Positions 15,970 through 24,182 of a DNA stretch of 64,000 nt are shown in pieces. How positions within the stretch are numbered: the first letter of the stretch is position 1; each line of letters opens with the position of its first letter. Origin of the DNA: G963662905 sp965230045 (lineage in GTDB: Bacteria; Bacteroidota; Bacteroidia; Bacteroidales; WRLA01); contig OZ245940.1 in assembly GCA_965230045.1 (NCBI GenBank), forward strand, positions 1,922,001 to 1,986,000. The letters are read 5' to 3'. Made by a program: the position numbers and the translations under genes. A model generated the notes under the pieces. It was not told where the DNA came from and ran no database searches. It saw only the letters and a list, made by a program, of their open reading frames with translations.

Positions 15970-17172
15970 ATGAAAGTTATATTTTTCAGCATCGCATGTC
16001 TGTTGATGACAGCTTTTTTTAACCTCAGTGCCATGGCGCAGGTTGATAGCGTTGGGCCTTATGTGTTGAAGCCTGTTAAAAATATTGATGTTACATCAGT
16101 GAAAGATCAGGCGCGTTCGGGTACGTGCTGGAGTTTTGCGGCCACAAGTTTTGTCGAAGCGGAAATTATCCGCAAAGGCAATGACAGCCTTGATTTGTCT
16201 GAAATGTATTTTGTGCGGGAAGCATATCCTGCCAAGGCTGACCTTTATGTGCGCTATCACGGTTCTTCGAATTATGGCCCGGGCGGTCAGGCACATGATG
16301 TTTTGAATGTGATCAGGCTATCAGGCTTTATTCCCGAAGAAAATTACAATGGTTTGGTTTTGGGCGATGATCATCATGTGCATGGCGAATTGGATGCAAT
16401 TAGCCAGGCATATCTAGATGCCGTTATCAAAAACCGAAATAGAAAATTGAGCATGGTCTGGCCTGAAGCATTCAACGGCCTGATGGATGCCTACCTTGGC
16501 AATGTGCCTGAAAAATTTAATTACCAAGGGGAAGAATATGATCTCGGCTCTTTTGTGGATGTAATGGATTTTAATCCTGATGAGTATGTCGAATTGACTT
16601 CTTATTTGCACCATGATTTCTACAAAGCATTCGTGCTTGAAATTCCCGATAACTGGAGCCATGATCTGTATTATAACCTGCCGCTCGATGAGCTTATGGC
16701 CGTAATAAACAAATCCCTTGAGATGGGTTATACCGTTTGCTGGGACGGCGATGTAAGTGATAAGGGTTTTTCGCACCGCAATGGACTGGCCATCCTGCCC
16801 GATCAGGAGCTGAAAGAAATGGAAGGAAGTGAACGCGCACGCTGGGAAAAACTCTCTGAAGCCGAAAAAAGAAAAGAACTCTTCAGTTTTGAAAAGCTGG
16901 TGAAAGAAAAAACCATCACACCCGAAATGAGGCAGAAGCATTTTGATAATTATTCTTCAACCGATGATCATTTGATGCACCTGACCGGACTTTATAAGGA
17001 TCAGGACGGCAAATTTTTCTACAAAACCAAAAACAGCTGGGCAGGAGATTCCAATAAATTCGGCGGATACCTTTTCATGTCGGAACCATATTTGCGTTTG
17101 AATACAGTGGCAGTGCTCGTACATAAAGATGTATTGCCCAAGGCGCTGAAGAAAAAACTGAATATTGATTAA
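15970..17172 (+). CDS. Secreted papain-like C1 peptidase (aminopeptidase C / bleomycin hydrolase type)
   Basis: A 400-residue protein with a signal peptide (about residues 1-23, ending AMAQ). The catalytic set of C1 peptidases is visible: Gln47 and Cys53 in KDQARSGTCWSF, the active-site His in the DHLMHLTG region and the Asn in KNSWAG. Large insertions between Cys and His fit the bleomycin-hydrolase/PepC group rather than plain papain. Unlike cytosolic PepC, this form is exported and probably acts in the periplasm on peptides. It is monocistronic, with a promoter candidate upstream and a strong terminator downstream. The substrate is unknown. Confidence 0.9.
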   Translation: MKVIFFSIACLLMTAFFNLSAMAQVDSVGPYVLKPVKNIDVTSVKDQARSGTCWSFAATSFVEAEIIRKGNDSLDLSEMYFVREAYPAKADLYVRYHGSSNYGPGGQAHDVLNVIRLSGFIPEENYNGLVLGDDHHVHGELDAISQAYLDAVIKNRNRKLSMVWPEAFNGLMDAYLGNVPEKFNYQGEEYDLGSFVDVMDFNPDEYVELTSYLHHDFYKAFVLEIPDNWSHDLYYNLPLDELMAVINKSLEMGYTVCWDGDVSDKGFSHRNGLAILPDQELKEMEGSERARWEKLSEAEKRKELFSFEKLVKEKTITPEMRQKHFDNYSSTDDHLMHLTGLYKDQDGKFFYKTKNSWAGDSNKFGGYLFMSEPYLRLNTVAVLVHKDVLPKALKKKLNID

Positions 17173-17193
17173 CGAATCCTTCAATATTGTCTT

Positions 17194-17217
17194 AAGCCCC
17201 AAATTGGGGCTTTTTTT
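17194..17217 (+). terminator. Rho-independent terminator after the C1 peptidase gene
   Basis: AAGCCCC, an AAATT loop and GGGGCTT form a perfect 7-bp stem followed by seven T, 21 bp after the stop codon. Confidence 0.85.
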
Positions 17218-17269
17218 ATGGTCTGTGGAGTGAAATCAATTCAAACTTTAGGAAATGCCGTTTTTCATT

Positions 17270-17474
17270 TTAACCTGATTAATTCATGAAATTTCGTCAT
17301 GAGCACATTCGACAAGCTCAGTGACCACATTCATACCGCAATAAGAGAAAGGGAGCGCAGATTTTTGGCGCACAGGAATAGCCGTAGCTATTTTGAGCAC
17401 CAAAAAGATAGCATTCCTTTCTATTGCAGCGGTTTGGGTGCGTAATAGAATATTTTGTGAATTATTCAGGTTAA
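17270..17474. mobile_element. Second MITE-like element with terminal inverted repeats
   Basis: TTAACCTGATTAATTCA (17270-17286) and the complement of that sequence with one mismatch (17458-17474) bound a 205-bp segment without a gene. Inner parts pair imperfectly, for example around CCGCAATAAGAGAAAGG (17336 onward) with the segment ending near 17432. The left half also contains TTCGACAAGCTCAGTGACC, a motif I recall as dispersed in Bacteroidota intergenic DNA. No clear target duplication was found. In the remaining gap 17475-17624 I see nothing. Confidence 0.45.
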
Positions 17475-17624
17475 CTTCCTGCAGAACAATTTTTTGTTAT
17501 AAGATGAAGTCCTATGGTGTTCTTCTATAGCCATGATTTGGCAATGGAAAAAAATCCTCAAAGAAGATGCTTAGGTGTTGATTTGTTGTTGGCAGGCTGT
17601 TTCAGAATGAATTAAAATCAGGAA

Positions 17625-19079
17625 CTACACGCTGCCAATTCGGACAATATCATAACTTAATACAATACGGAAAGCAGCAAAAAGGAGGATAGCCAGAATA
17701 ATGGCAATTTTTGTCAGGCTTATTTTGCGTGGCTCCAGGTCGAAATACATCTCGTTATAAGATTTATAAGTCGCCATAATGGGCATAACAGGTAATATTC
17801 CACTGACAAGAATTAAAGCCTCATAAGCTTTTATTTCGGGTAATTTGGCCAGCAGGATGATGCCGGTGCCCAATAAAAACGGCAGTAAAACCTGGCCATA
17901 CATAAATGCCGGGCGGTTGTGCTCATTAAGTTCGTTGAAATATGTATTTCCGCTGACCATAAACGGGCGTGTGAGGATCGTGCCTGATACCAAAAGCCCG
18001 AACAATGATATAAATACCATTGTCATGCGCTCTGTATCAAGGTAGTATAGGTACATAATCACATAGCCAAAACCTTTGTCCAATACGGCTCCAATAAGAA
18101 GCGAACCAAAAAAATGAGCCGATCCCAGAAAGACCATCCACAATATCAGCATTTTCAGGCTGCCATTCTCATTTTCAACCCATCTATAGAATATAAAAAG
18201 CACAACGCCCAAAAATATACTCACCAAAGAGGGCATGCTGTAGAGGATTTTTACCGAATCAAAAGTCCAGGCCGTGGTTACAATATTATAGTATAGATCG
18301 TAATAATATACAATGGTTTGATAATCAAAGTGGAGTGCGACCAAGGCTGTAATAAACTGCATCAGCATATACAAAAGCAGATAGGCCAAAATGTAATAAG
18401 CCGTTGAGTTCAAGACAATAACCAAAAACTGATCCTTGGATATTTTGCTCGAAGCAAACAAATTATAGGCCGGACGGATGGGCTGGTTCGGGAAGTTCTT
18501 TAAATAAATAATTGTGCGTTGAACGCGTTTCCTGAGTACAAACTTGCTCAGTCGGATCAGGCGTTTTCTCCTTTCTTTGCGGCTTAGTTTATTCAGCGCC
18601 TGTTTTCTGATTTCGTCTTCCGTTTTCTTTTCAAAACATTTTTGGATACTCCTTCTAACAATAAATTTTAGCATCCGCCAACGTTTGCGCCTTTTCCAAC
18701 GGTATTCGGCACGAATCCACCTTTTTTCTTCTTTCCAAGCCCGGCGTCTTTCCATTTCGGATTTATCGGGCTGAAAGTATTTTTCAAAAGTTTTTCTGAT
18801 CAGAAACCTGAAGATGCGCCAGCGCCTTCTTCTTTGAAAACGTTTCTTCGCCCTTTTCTCCTTTCTTATCCGGCGCCTTTTTGCTTTCTTAATACGCCTT
18901 AATAATTTTATTTTCCTGATGAATAGGCCAAATGAACTTTTATGTGGTGTATTGCCGTTTCCGGAGGCGGAAAATGAAACAAAAGATGATAGTAAAACAG
19001 CATATAAATAAAACCAGCTTTTCAGGATGAAGGCATTTATCCTGCGATGTTCGGTTTGGTTGTTCACGCTGTTTTTCAT
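17625..19079 (-). CDS. Membrane protein with an extremely basic repeat region, function unknown
   Basis: A 484-residue protein I do not recognise. Residues 18-40 form a hydrophobic segment (signal or anchor). Residues about 50-200 are remarkably rich in Arg and Lys and show about three diverged repeats with the pattern RRKRWR..KF..R..I.K.F (for example RRRRWRIFRFLIRK, KRRKRWRMLKFIVRR and ERRKRLIRLSKFVLRK). The last 270 residues contain about seven membrane helices, distantly like Yip1/DUF-type membrane domains. It has its own -7 box directly upstream. The basic part could bind nucleic acid, acidic lipid or ribosomes; this is speculation. Confidence 0.75.
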   Translation of the reverse strand: MKNSVNNQTEHRRINAFILKSWFYLYAVLLSSFVSFSASGNGNTPHKSSFGLFIRKIKLLRRIKKAKRRRIRKEKRAKKRFQRRRRWRIFRFLIRKTFEKYFQPDKSEMERRRAWKEEKRWIRAEYRWKRRKRWRMLKFIVRRSIQKCFEKKTEDEIRKQALNKLSRKERRKRLIRLSKFVLRKRVQRTIIYLKNFPNQPIRPAYNLFASSKISKDQFLVIVLNSTAYYILAYLLLYMLMQFITALVALHFDYQTIVYYYDLYYNIVTTAWTFDSVKILYSMPSLVSIFLGVVLFIFYRWVENENGSLKMLILWMVFLGSAHFFGSLLIGAVLDKGFGYVIMYLYYLDTERMTMVFISLFGLLVSGTILTRPFMVSGNTYFNELNEHNRPAFMYGQVLLPFLLGTGIILLAKLPEIKAYEALILVSGILPVMPIMATYKSYNEMYFDLEPRKISLTKIAIILAILLFAAFRIVLSYDIVRIGSV

Positions 19080-19084
19080 TTTTG

Positions 19085-19092
19085 CAAAAATA
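19085..19092 (-). promoter_or_regulatory. -7 box directly upstream of the basic membrane protein
   Basis: TATTTTTG on the minus strand ends 5 bases before the ATG at 19079. Transcription would start at or next to the start codon, giving a leaderless or nearly leaderless mRNA. No -33 box is evident. Confidence 0.45.
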
Positions 19093-19110
19093 GAAATTTA
19101 TTTGCCGGTA

Positions 19111-19139
19111 AAAATAAAAAACCCGACAAAAATCGGGTT
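19111..19139 (-). terminator. Terminator of spt
   Basis: On the minus strand AACCCGA, a short A/T loop and TCGGGTT form a 7-bp stem followed by a T-rich tract. It lies about 80 bp after the spt stop codon and before the next minus-strand gene. Confidence 0.7.
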
Positions 19140-19217
19140 TATTATATTTTCAAAACTGATAATCTGCAGGATAAATTTTTCCGACAAATTATTGCCTTAA
19201 AATCAGTTGTTTAAGCT

Positions 19218-20462
19218 TTAGTCGATTTTTGGGAGCTCCTGATTCAGATATGTTTTGTCGTCCAGTTTCCCTTTGATCTTGCTGAAACACTCAATAGTGT
19301 ATTCCACATCTTCAAGGGTATGCATCGCTGTTGGGATCAGGCGAAGTAAAATAACTCCTTTAGGAACAACCGGATACACTACAATTGAGCAGAAAATGTC
19401 ATAATTTTCACGTAAATCGAAAGTCATATTAATGGCTTCTTTCACTTCTCCGTTGAGCATTACCGGTGTAACAGGAGATTCGGTGTTTCCGATGTTGAAG
19501 CCTGCTTTCCTTAAACCGCCCTGCAGTGCATTCACAATTGTCCAGAGCTTGTCTTTGTGCTCGGGCTCGTTTCGCAGCATTTCCAAACGCTTGAGCGAAC
19601 CATATACCAGCGGCATGGGCAAACTCTTGGCGAATGTTTGTGAGCGCATATTAAAACGCAGAAAATCAATAACTTTTTTATCGCCGGCAACAAAAGCACC
19701 GATTCCGGCCATTGCTTTGGCAAATGTCCCGAAATAAACATCTACTTTATCCTGAACGCCAAGGTGTTCTCCGGTTCCTGCACCTGTTTTGCCCATTGTT
19801 CCAAAACCATGTGCATCATCAATAAGCAAACGGAAGGGATACTTTTCTTTAAGTGCTGTAATTTCTTTGAGTTTTCCCAGATCGCCCGACATGCCGTAAA
19901 CGCCTTCAGTAATGACCAAAATGCCGCCGCCGGTTTCATCCGTAATTTTTTGCGCACGCTTCAGTTCCTTTTCCAGGTTTTCGATGTTGTTGTGCGGATA
20001 AACAAAACGTTTGCCCATATGCAAGCGAACACCATCAATAATACAGGCGTGTGCCTCTGAATCATAAACAATTACGTCTTTTCGGTCGGTCAGCGCATCA
20101 ATGATGCTGAGCATCCCCTGATAACCGTAATTCAAGAGAAAAGCGTCTTCTTTTTGTTCAAATTCTGCAAGTTCCCTTTCCAGTCTTTCGTGCAATGTGG
20201 TATGTCCCGACATCATACGGGCGCCCATCGGGTAAGCCAGGCCGTACTGTTCTGTACCTTCTGAATCGGCTTTGCGGACTGCCGGTTGGTTGCCCAAGCC
20301 AAGATAATTGTTGAGGCTCCAGCACAGGCGCTCCTTGCCGCGGAACATCATTTTGTTTGCAATTTCTCCCTCAAGTCTTGGAAACATAAAGTATCCAAAT
20401 GCATATTCGCCCCAAATTCCCAAAGGGCCGGGGTTCTTTTCAATCTTATCGAAAATATCCAT
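19218..20462 (-). CDS. spt: Alpha-oxoamine synthase, probable serine palmitoyltransferase
   Basis: A 414-residue PLP enzyme of the alpha-oxoamine synthase family (KBL, BioF, HemA, SPT). The PLP lysine is Lys249 in GTFAKAMAG. The cofactor-stacking His138 (SEAHAC), Asp215 and His218 (IDDAHGFG) are present. The N-terminus (PGPLGIWGEYAFGYFMFPRLEG) and the SLNNYLGL motif match the Bacteroidota enzymes that condense serine with palmitoyl-CoA, the first step of sphingolipid synthesis. The same family is often mislabelled 2-amino-3-ketobutyrate CoA ligase. It is a monocistronic gene with a good promoter. A related aminoacyl condensation is the main alternative. Confidence 0.85.
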   Translation of the reverse strand: MDIFDKIEKNPGPLGIWGEYAFGYFMFPRLEGEIANKMMFRGKERLCWSLNNYLGLGNQPAVRKADSEGTEQYGLAYPMGARMMSGHTTLHERLERELAEFEQKEDAFLLNYGYQGMLSIIDALTDRKDVIVYDSEAHACIIDGVRLHMGKRFVYPHNNIENLEKELKRAQKITDETGGGILVITEGVYGMSGDLGKLKEITALKEKYPFRLLIDDAHGFGTMGKTGAGTGEHLGVQDKVDVYFGTFAKAMAGIGAFVAGDKKVIDFLRFNMRSQTFAKSLPMPLVYGSLKRLEMLRNEPEHKDKLWTIVNALQGGLRKAGFNIGNTESPVTPVMLNGEVKEAINMTFDLRENYDIFCSIVVYPVVPKGVILLRLIPTAMHTLEDVEYTIECFSKIKGKLDDKTYLNQELPKID

Positions 20463-20499
20463 GATATTGTGCCTTTAAATGTAATTCTGATAAAGCCTG

Positions 20500-20530
20500 C
20501 AAAGCTATGCTATTCAAATTAATGCGCAAA
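20500..20530 (-). promoter_or_regulatory. Promoter of spt
   Basis: On the minus strand TTTG (20530-20527) and TAGCTTTG (20507-20500) are spaced 19 bases apart, a full match to the Bacteroidota consensus. The leader would be about 33 bases. Confidence 0.65.
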
Positions 20531-20710
20531 GAAAATTCGCTAAGATTTCATGAGTGCAAATGCTAAATCTTTGATAACCAGACTTGTACTTTGTGTCATT
20601 CCGGCCATGCCTTTTTGAATGCCCAACAGAAAAGCAAACCACATGAACGGAAACACATATTTTATAATAAATTAAGAGTCAGCCCGTTTTATTTTTCCGC
20701 TTATTTATTA

Positions 20711-20718
20711 TAATTTTG
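20711..20718 (+). promoter_or_regulatory. -7 box of the bamD operon
   Basis: TAATTTTG ends 4 bases before the bamD ATG at 20723. Transcription would start at or within the start codon; the signal peptide needs this ATG, so the mRNA may be leaderless. The -33 region is not clear. Confidence 0.5.
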
Positions 20719-20722
20719 CGCC

Positions 20723-21523
20723 ATGCTAAAAAGTCGGCTTATTATTTTGTATATTACTGTTGCACTGGTGTTTACCGCCTGTTCAAAGCATCAGAAACTG
20801 CTCAAAAGCTCGGATAATGACCTGAAATATGAAACAGCCGTTTCCTATTTTAATAAAGGGGATTATAATCGTTCGCTACAATTACTTGAACAATTAGTGT
20901 CCGTTTATCGGGGTACTTCAAGGGCAGAAAAAGTGTTTTACTATTATGCTTACAGCTATTACGAGCTGAAAGATTATATGATGGCCAGTTATTATTTCAA
21001 ACGGTTCGCACAAAGTTTCCCTTCATCCGAAAATGCGGAAGAGTGCATGTATCTGGCTGCTTATTGTACCTATATGGAGTCACCAAAATACAGCCTCGAC
21101 CAAAGCAGTACCTATGATGCCATTAAAGAGTTCCAGGCTTTCATCAACAAATATCCGCAAAGCGGTAAAGTTGCGGATTGCAATTTTTATATTGATGAAA
21201 TGCGCGGCAAACTGGAACATAAAGCCTATGAGATTGCGGAGCTTTATCTGAAAATGGAAGATTATCAGGCTGCCATCGTTTCATTTGAAAACCTCATTGA
21301 TGATTATCCCGATACCCAGTATAAAGAACTGGCGCTTTATGGGATACTAAAGTCCTATTATAATTATGCCGAAAACAGTATTTTTGATAAAAGGAAAGAG
21401 CGGCATCAAAAAGCATTGGACTCTTACAATGATTTTGTGGCCTTGTTCCCGGAAAGTGATTACCGCAGGCAGGCAGATAAAATGAACCAAAGTGCTCAGG
21501 AAATATTATTGAATCTGAATTAA
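20723..21523 (+). CDS. bamD: Outer membrane assembly lipoprotein BamD
   Basis: A 266-residue lipoprotein: signal peptide with lipobox FTAC (Cys20), then about five TPR repeats (motifs such as YFNKGDYNRSLQLLEQL and AYSYYELKDYMMASYYFKRF). This is the BamD/YfiO architecture of the BAM complex, which inserts beta-barrel proteins into the outer membrane. The length fits the family. It is the first gene of the operon with rpoZ, coaBC, a DUF4835 gene, recN and fabI, an order conserved in Bacteroidota. It starts 4 bases after a -7 promoter box. The next gene follows after 15 bp. Confidence 0.95.
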   Translation: MLKSRLIILYITVALVFTACSKHQKLLKSSDNDLKYETAVSYFNKGDYNRSLQLLEQLVSVYRGTSRAEKVFYYYAYSYYELKDYMMASYYFKRFAQSFPSSENAEECMYLAAYCTYMESPKYSLDQSSTYDAIKEFQAFINKYPQSGKVADCNFYIDEMRGKLEHKAYEIAELYLKMEDYQAAIVSFENLIDDYPDTQYKELALYGILKSYYNYAENSIFDKRKERHQKALDSYNDFVALFPESDYRRQADKMNQSAQEILLNLN

Positions 21524-21538
21524 ATTTTATAGATATCC

Positions 21539-21877
21539 ATGGATTATAAAAAAATCAAAACGGAAAGCGAAGCCGTAACACGCCGTATGGCCGATTTTAA
21601 TGAGGGAACCGAAAACCTCTACGAAACCCTGGCAATCCTTTCCAAAAGGGCAAACCAGATCGGGCTCGACATTAAAAAAGAACTCAACGATAAAATTGAA
21701 GAGTTTGCTACGCCCAGCGATAACCTGGAAGAGGTTTTTGAAAACCGTGAGCAAATCGAAATTGCCCGTTTTTATGAAAGGCTCCCGAAACCAACGCTCC
21801 TCGCTATTCAGGAGTTTTTGGAAGACAAGGTTTACTACCGTAACCCACATAAAGAACACAGTACCGACGGTTTCTAA
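21539..21877 (+). CDS. rpoZ: RNA polymerase omega subunit, Bacteroidota type
   Basis: A 112-residue protein of the Bacteroidota RpoZ/Omega family. The segment around TENLYETLAILSKRANQI corresponds to the omega signature (A..RA..I), which binds the C-terminal part of the beta-prime subunit and assists polymerase assembly. The C-terminal region (ARFYERLPKPTLLAIQEFL) is typical of the Bacteroidota version. Between bamD (15 bp) and coaBC (8 bp) it holds the usual position in this operon. Confidence 0.9.
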   Translation: MDYKKIKTESEAVTRRMADFNEGTENLYETLAILSKRANQIGLDIKKELNDKIEEFATPSDNLEEVFENREQIEIARFYERLPKPTLLAIQEFLEDKVYYRNPHKEHSTDGF

Positions 21878-21885
21878 AAACGGAT

Positions 21886-23133
21886 ATGCTTAAAGGCAAA
21901 AAGATATTAATCGGGATAACTGCAAGTATTGCGGCTTATAAAATCCCTTTACTGGTGCGTTTGCTCAAAAAGCAAGGTGCGGAAGTGCAGGTGTTGATGA
22001 CGCCCGCTGCGCACGATTTTGTGACGCCCCTTACTTTGGCCACTTTATCCGAACGGCCTGTTTTAACAGAACCTTTCGATAAAAAAACCGGAGCGTGGAA
22101 TTCGCATATCGAGCTGGGCTACTGGGCAGATCTGTTCCTTATTGCTCCGGCATCGGCAAATACTTTAAGTGGAATTGCTGCAGGCAGGGGCGACAACCTT
22201 TTGCTGGCCGTGTATCTCGCTGCCCGTTGTCCGGTTTATATTGCCCCGGCAATGGATGTGGATATGTTCCAGCATCCGGCCACTCAAGATAATATCAAAT
22301 TGCTCCAGCAACGCGGCAACCGGATTATTGAACCGGCTTCCGGACATCTGGCCAGCGGCTTATGTGGTGCCGGAAGGCTGGAAGAACCGGAAAGAATTGC
22401 TGAAATTGTGCAGGATTTTTTTTTGAACAGTGAAAAGCTGAAAGGAAAAAAAATCCTGATCACCGCAGGACCTACCCACGAACCAATTGATCCGGTTCGC
22501 TTTATCGGGAATTATTCTTCAGGAAAAATGGGCTTTGCCCTTGCTGAATCAGCTGCCGAAATGGGCGCAGAGGTCGTCTTGGTATCCGGCCCCGTTCTTT
22601 TGGAAGTCAGCCATCCGAATATTGCCCTTAAAAAGGTGCAAACTGCCGAACAGATGTTTGAGGAATGCAACAAAGCCTTCCCTGATTGTCATGCGGCAAT
22701 ATTGTCGGCAGCTGTTGCTGATTTCCGCCCGGATGGTGTAGCTGATCAAAAAATCAAGAAAGAAAACCTGCCCGATGGCGCGGCGCCTGAAATTAAACTC
22801 ATACAGAACCCGGACATCCTTCACTATCTGGGAAGCATAAAAAATGATGCCCAGTATTTGGTTGGATTTGCTTTGGAAACCGATAACGAACTGGAAAACG
22901 CCCGCAAAAAGCTTTGGCGCAAAAAGTGCGACCTGATCGTCCTCAATTCCATGCGCGATAAAGGAGCAGGTTTTAATACAGATACCAATAAAGTGAGCCT
23001 GGTCAGCGATGATGCTGTTCAGGAGCTTGAATTGAAACCGAAAAAAGAAGTTGCCCGTGATTTGATCCATTTCGTTGCAACAGCTTTGAAACGGAAGAGC
23101 AAAGCCAATGATATACCAAATGATCAGGGCTGA
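21886..23133 (+). CDS. coaBC: Bifunctional CoaBC (phosphopantothenoylcysteine synthetase/decarboxylase)
   Basis: A 415-residue bifunctional coenzyme A enzyme. The N-terminal CoaC part (residues 1 to about 180) binds FMN; it has the catalytic His74 (SHIELGYW), the PAMDVDM motif in place of PAMNxxM, and the active-site Cys160 in GLCGAGRL. The CoaB part starts near residue 187 (GKKILITAGPT) and carries SAAVADFRP and the KIKK motif. It joins cysteine to phosphopantothenate and then decarboxylates the product. The Asp in place of Asn in the PAMN motif is, as far as I recall, usual in Bacteroidota. It lies 8 bp after rpoZ. Confidence 0.95.
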   Translation: MLKGKKILIGITASIAAYKIPLLVRLLKKQGAEVQVLMTPAAHDFVTPLTLATLSERPVLTEPFDKKTGAWNSHIELGYWADLFLIAPASANTLSGIAAGRGDNLLLAVYLAARCPVYIAPAMDVDMFQHPATQDNIKLLQQRGNRIIEPASGHLASGLCGAGRLEEPERIAEIVQDFFLNSEKLKGKKILITAGPTHEPIDPVRFIGNYSSGKMGFALAESAAEMGAEVVLVSGPVLLEVSHPNIALKKVQTAEQMFEECNKAFPDCHAAILSAAVADFRPDGVADQKIKKENLPDGAAPEIKLIQNPDILHYLGSIKNDAQYLVGFALETDNELENARKKLWRKKCDLIVLNSMRDKGAGFNTDTNKVSLVSDDAVQELELKPKKEVARDLIHFVATALKRKSKANDIPNDQG

Positions 23134-23268
23134 CGTTCTGTAATTGTTTGCTGCCTTTTGTGCAGACCAACAAATTGAAGATTAAGAATGAGTATGATAC
23201 AAGTCCCGGATTTGACGGGATGGTTTTCCCGCAGCTGTGGGGACATTTGAAAATTAAAGAAAATACGG

Positions 23269-24171
23269 ATGAAAATAAAGATTATCCTCCTTTTGTCCAT
23301 TGTTTTGTTCTCCTGGGGACTGAAAGCACAGGAAATAAACTGTCAGGTTTCGGTTAGTGCACGACAGGTGGAAGGCTCTGAAAAAGAAGTTTTCCGAACA
23401 TTGCAAACCGCTATTTACGAGTTTATGAACAACCGTAAATGGTCGCCTTACAGCTTCCAGATTGAAGAGCGTATCGAATGTACGATCCTGATCAATATCA
23501 CCGAGCGAATTTCTACTGATGAGTATAAAGGTACTTTGAATATTGTATTGCGCAGGCCGGTTTTTAAAACAAATTACAATAGCGTGATGCTGAACCATGT
23601 CGATCGTGATTTCCAGTTTTCCTATGTTGAATTTGAACCGCTGGAGTTCAGTGAAACCACTTTCACCAGCAACCTGACTTCGACTTTGGCATTTTACACT
23701 TATATTTTCCTCGGGCTTGATTTTGACAGTTTCCAGAAATTTGGCGGGACACCTTTTTACGAAAAAGCACAATCCATTGTCAATGCGGCACAAAATGCAG
23801 CAGAATCGGGATGGAAAGCTTTTGAAGGGACAAAAAACCGCTACTGGCTGCTCGAAAACCTGACTAATTCGTCCTATGCGCCCCTGCGTGAATTTCTTTA
23901 TAAATATCACCGTCAGGGTTTGGATATGATGTTCGATAATGTGGAAACAGGACGCTCCAATATTGCTGAGGCTTTGAAACTGCTCGAAAGGGCCAATCAG
24001 GAACGCCCCGGACTTTTCCTTACCCAGTTGATCCTGGAAGCCAAGCGCGATGAAATTATCAGCATTTTCTCCGAAGCAGGACCTATGGAAAAGCCTGAAG
24101 TCGTGAATATTCTGAAAGAAATCGATCCGGCGAATAGTAGCAAATACCAGAAAATCATGAGCGGTAATTAA
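23269..24171 (+). CDS. DUF4835 family secreted protein
   Basis: A 300-residue protein with a signal peptide (about residues 1-20, ending LKAQ). The start QEINCQVSVSARQVEGSEKEVFRTLQ and the later WSPYSFQIEERIECT segment identify the DUF4835 family, which in Bacteroidota lies between coaBC and recN almost without exception. No function is established; export and the bamD-led operon suggest an envelope role (inference). It lies 135 bp after coaBC, a gap in which I see no gene, and 11 bp before recN. Confidence 0.85.
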   Translation: MKIKIILLLSIVLFSWGLKAQEINCQVSVSARQVEGSEKEVFRTLQTAIYEFMNNRKWSPYSFQIEERIECTILINITERISTDEYKGTLNIVLRRPVFKTNYNSVMLNHVDRDFQFSYVEFEPLEFSETTFTSNLTSTLAFYTYIFLGLDFDSFQKFGGTPFYEKAQSIVNAAQNAAESGWKAFEGTKNRYWLLENLTNSSYAPLREFLYKYHRQGLDMMFDNVETGRSNIAEALKLLERANQERPGLFLTQLILEAKRDEIISIFSEAGPMEKPEVVNILKEIDPANSSKYQKIMSGN

Positions 24172-24182
24172 TATTTATTGCC

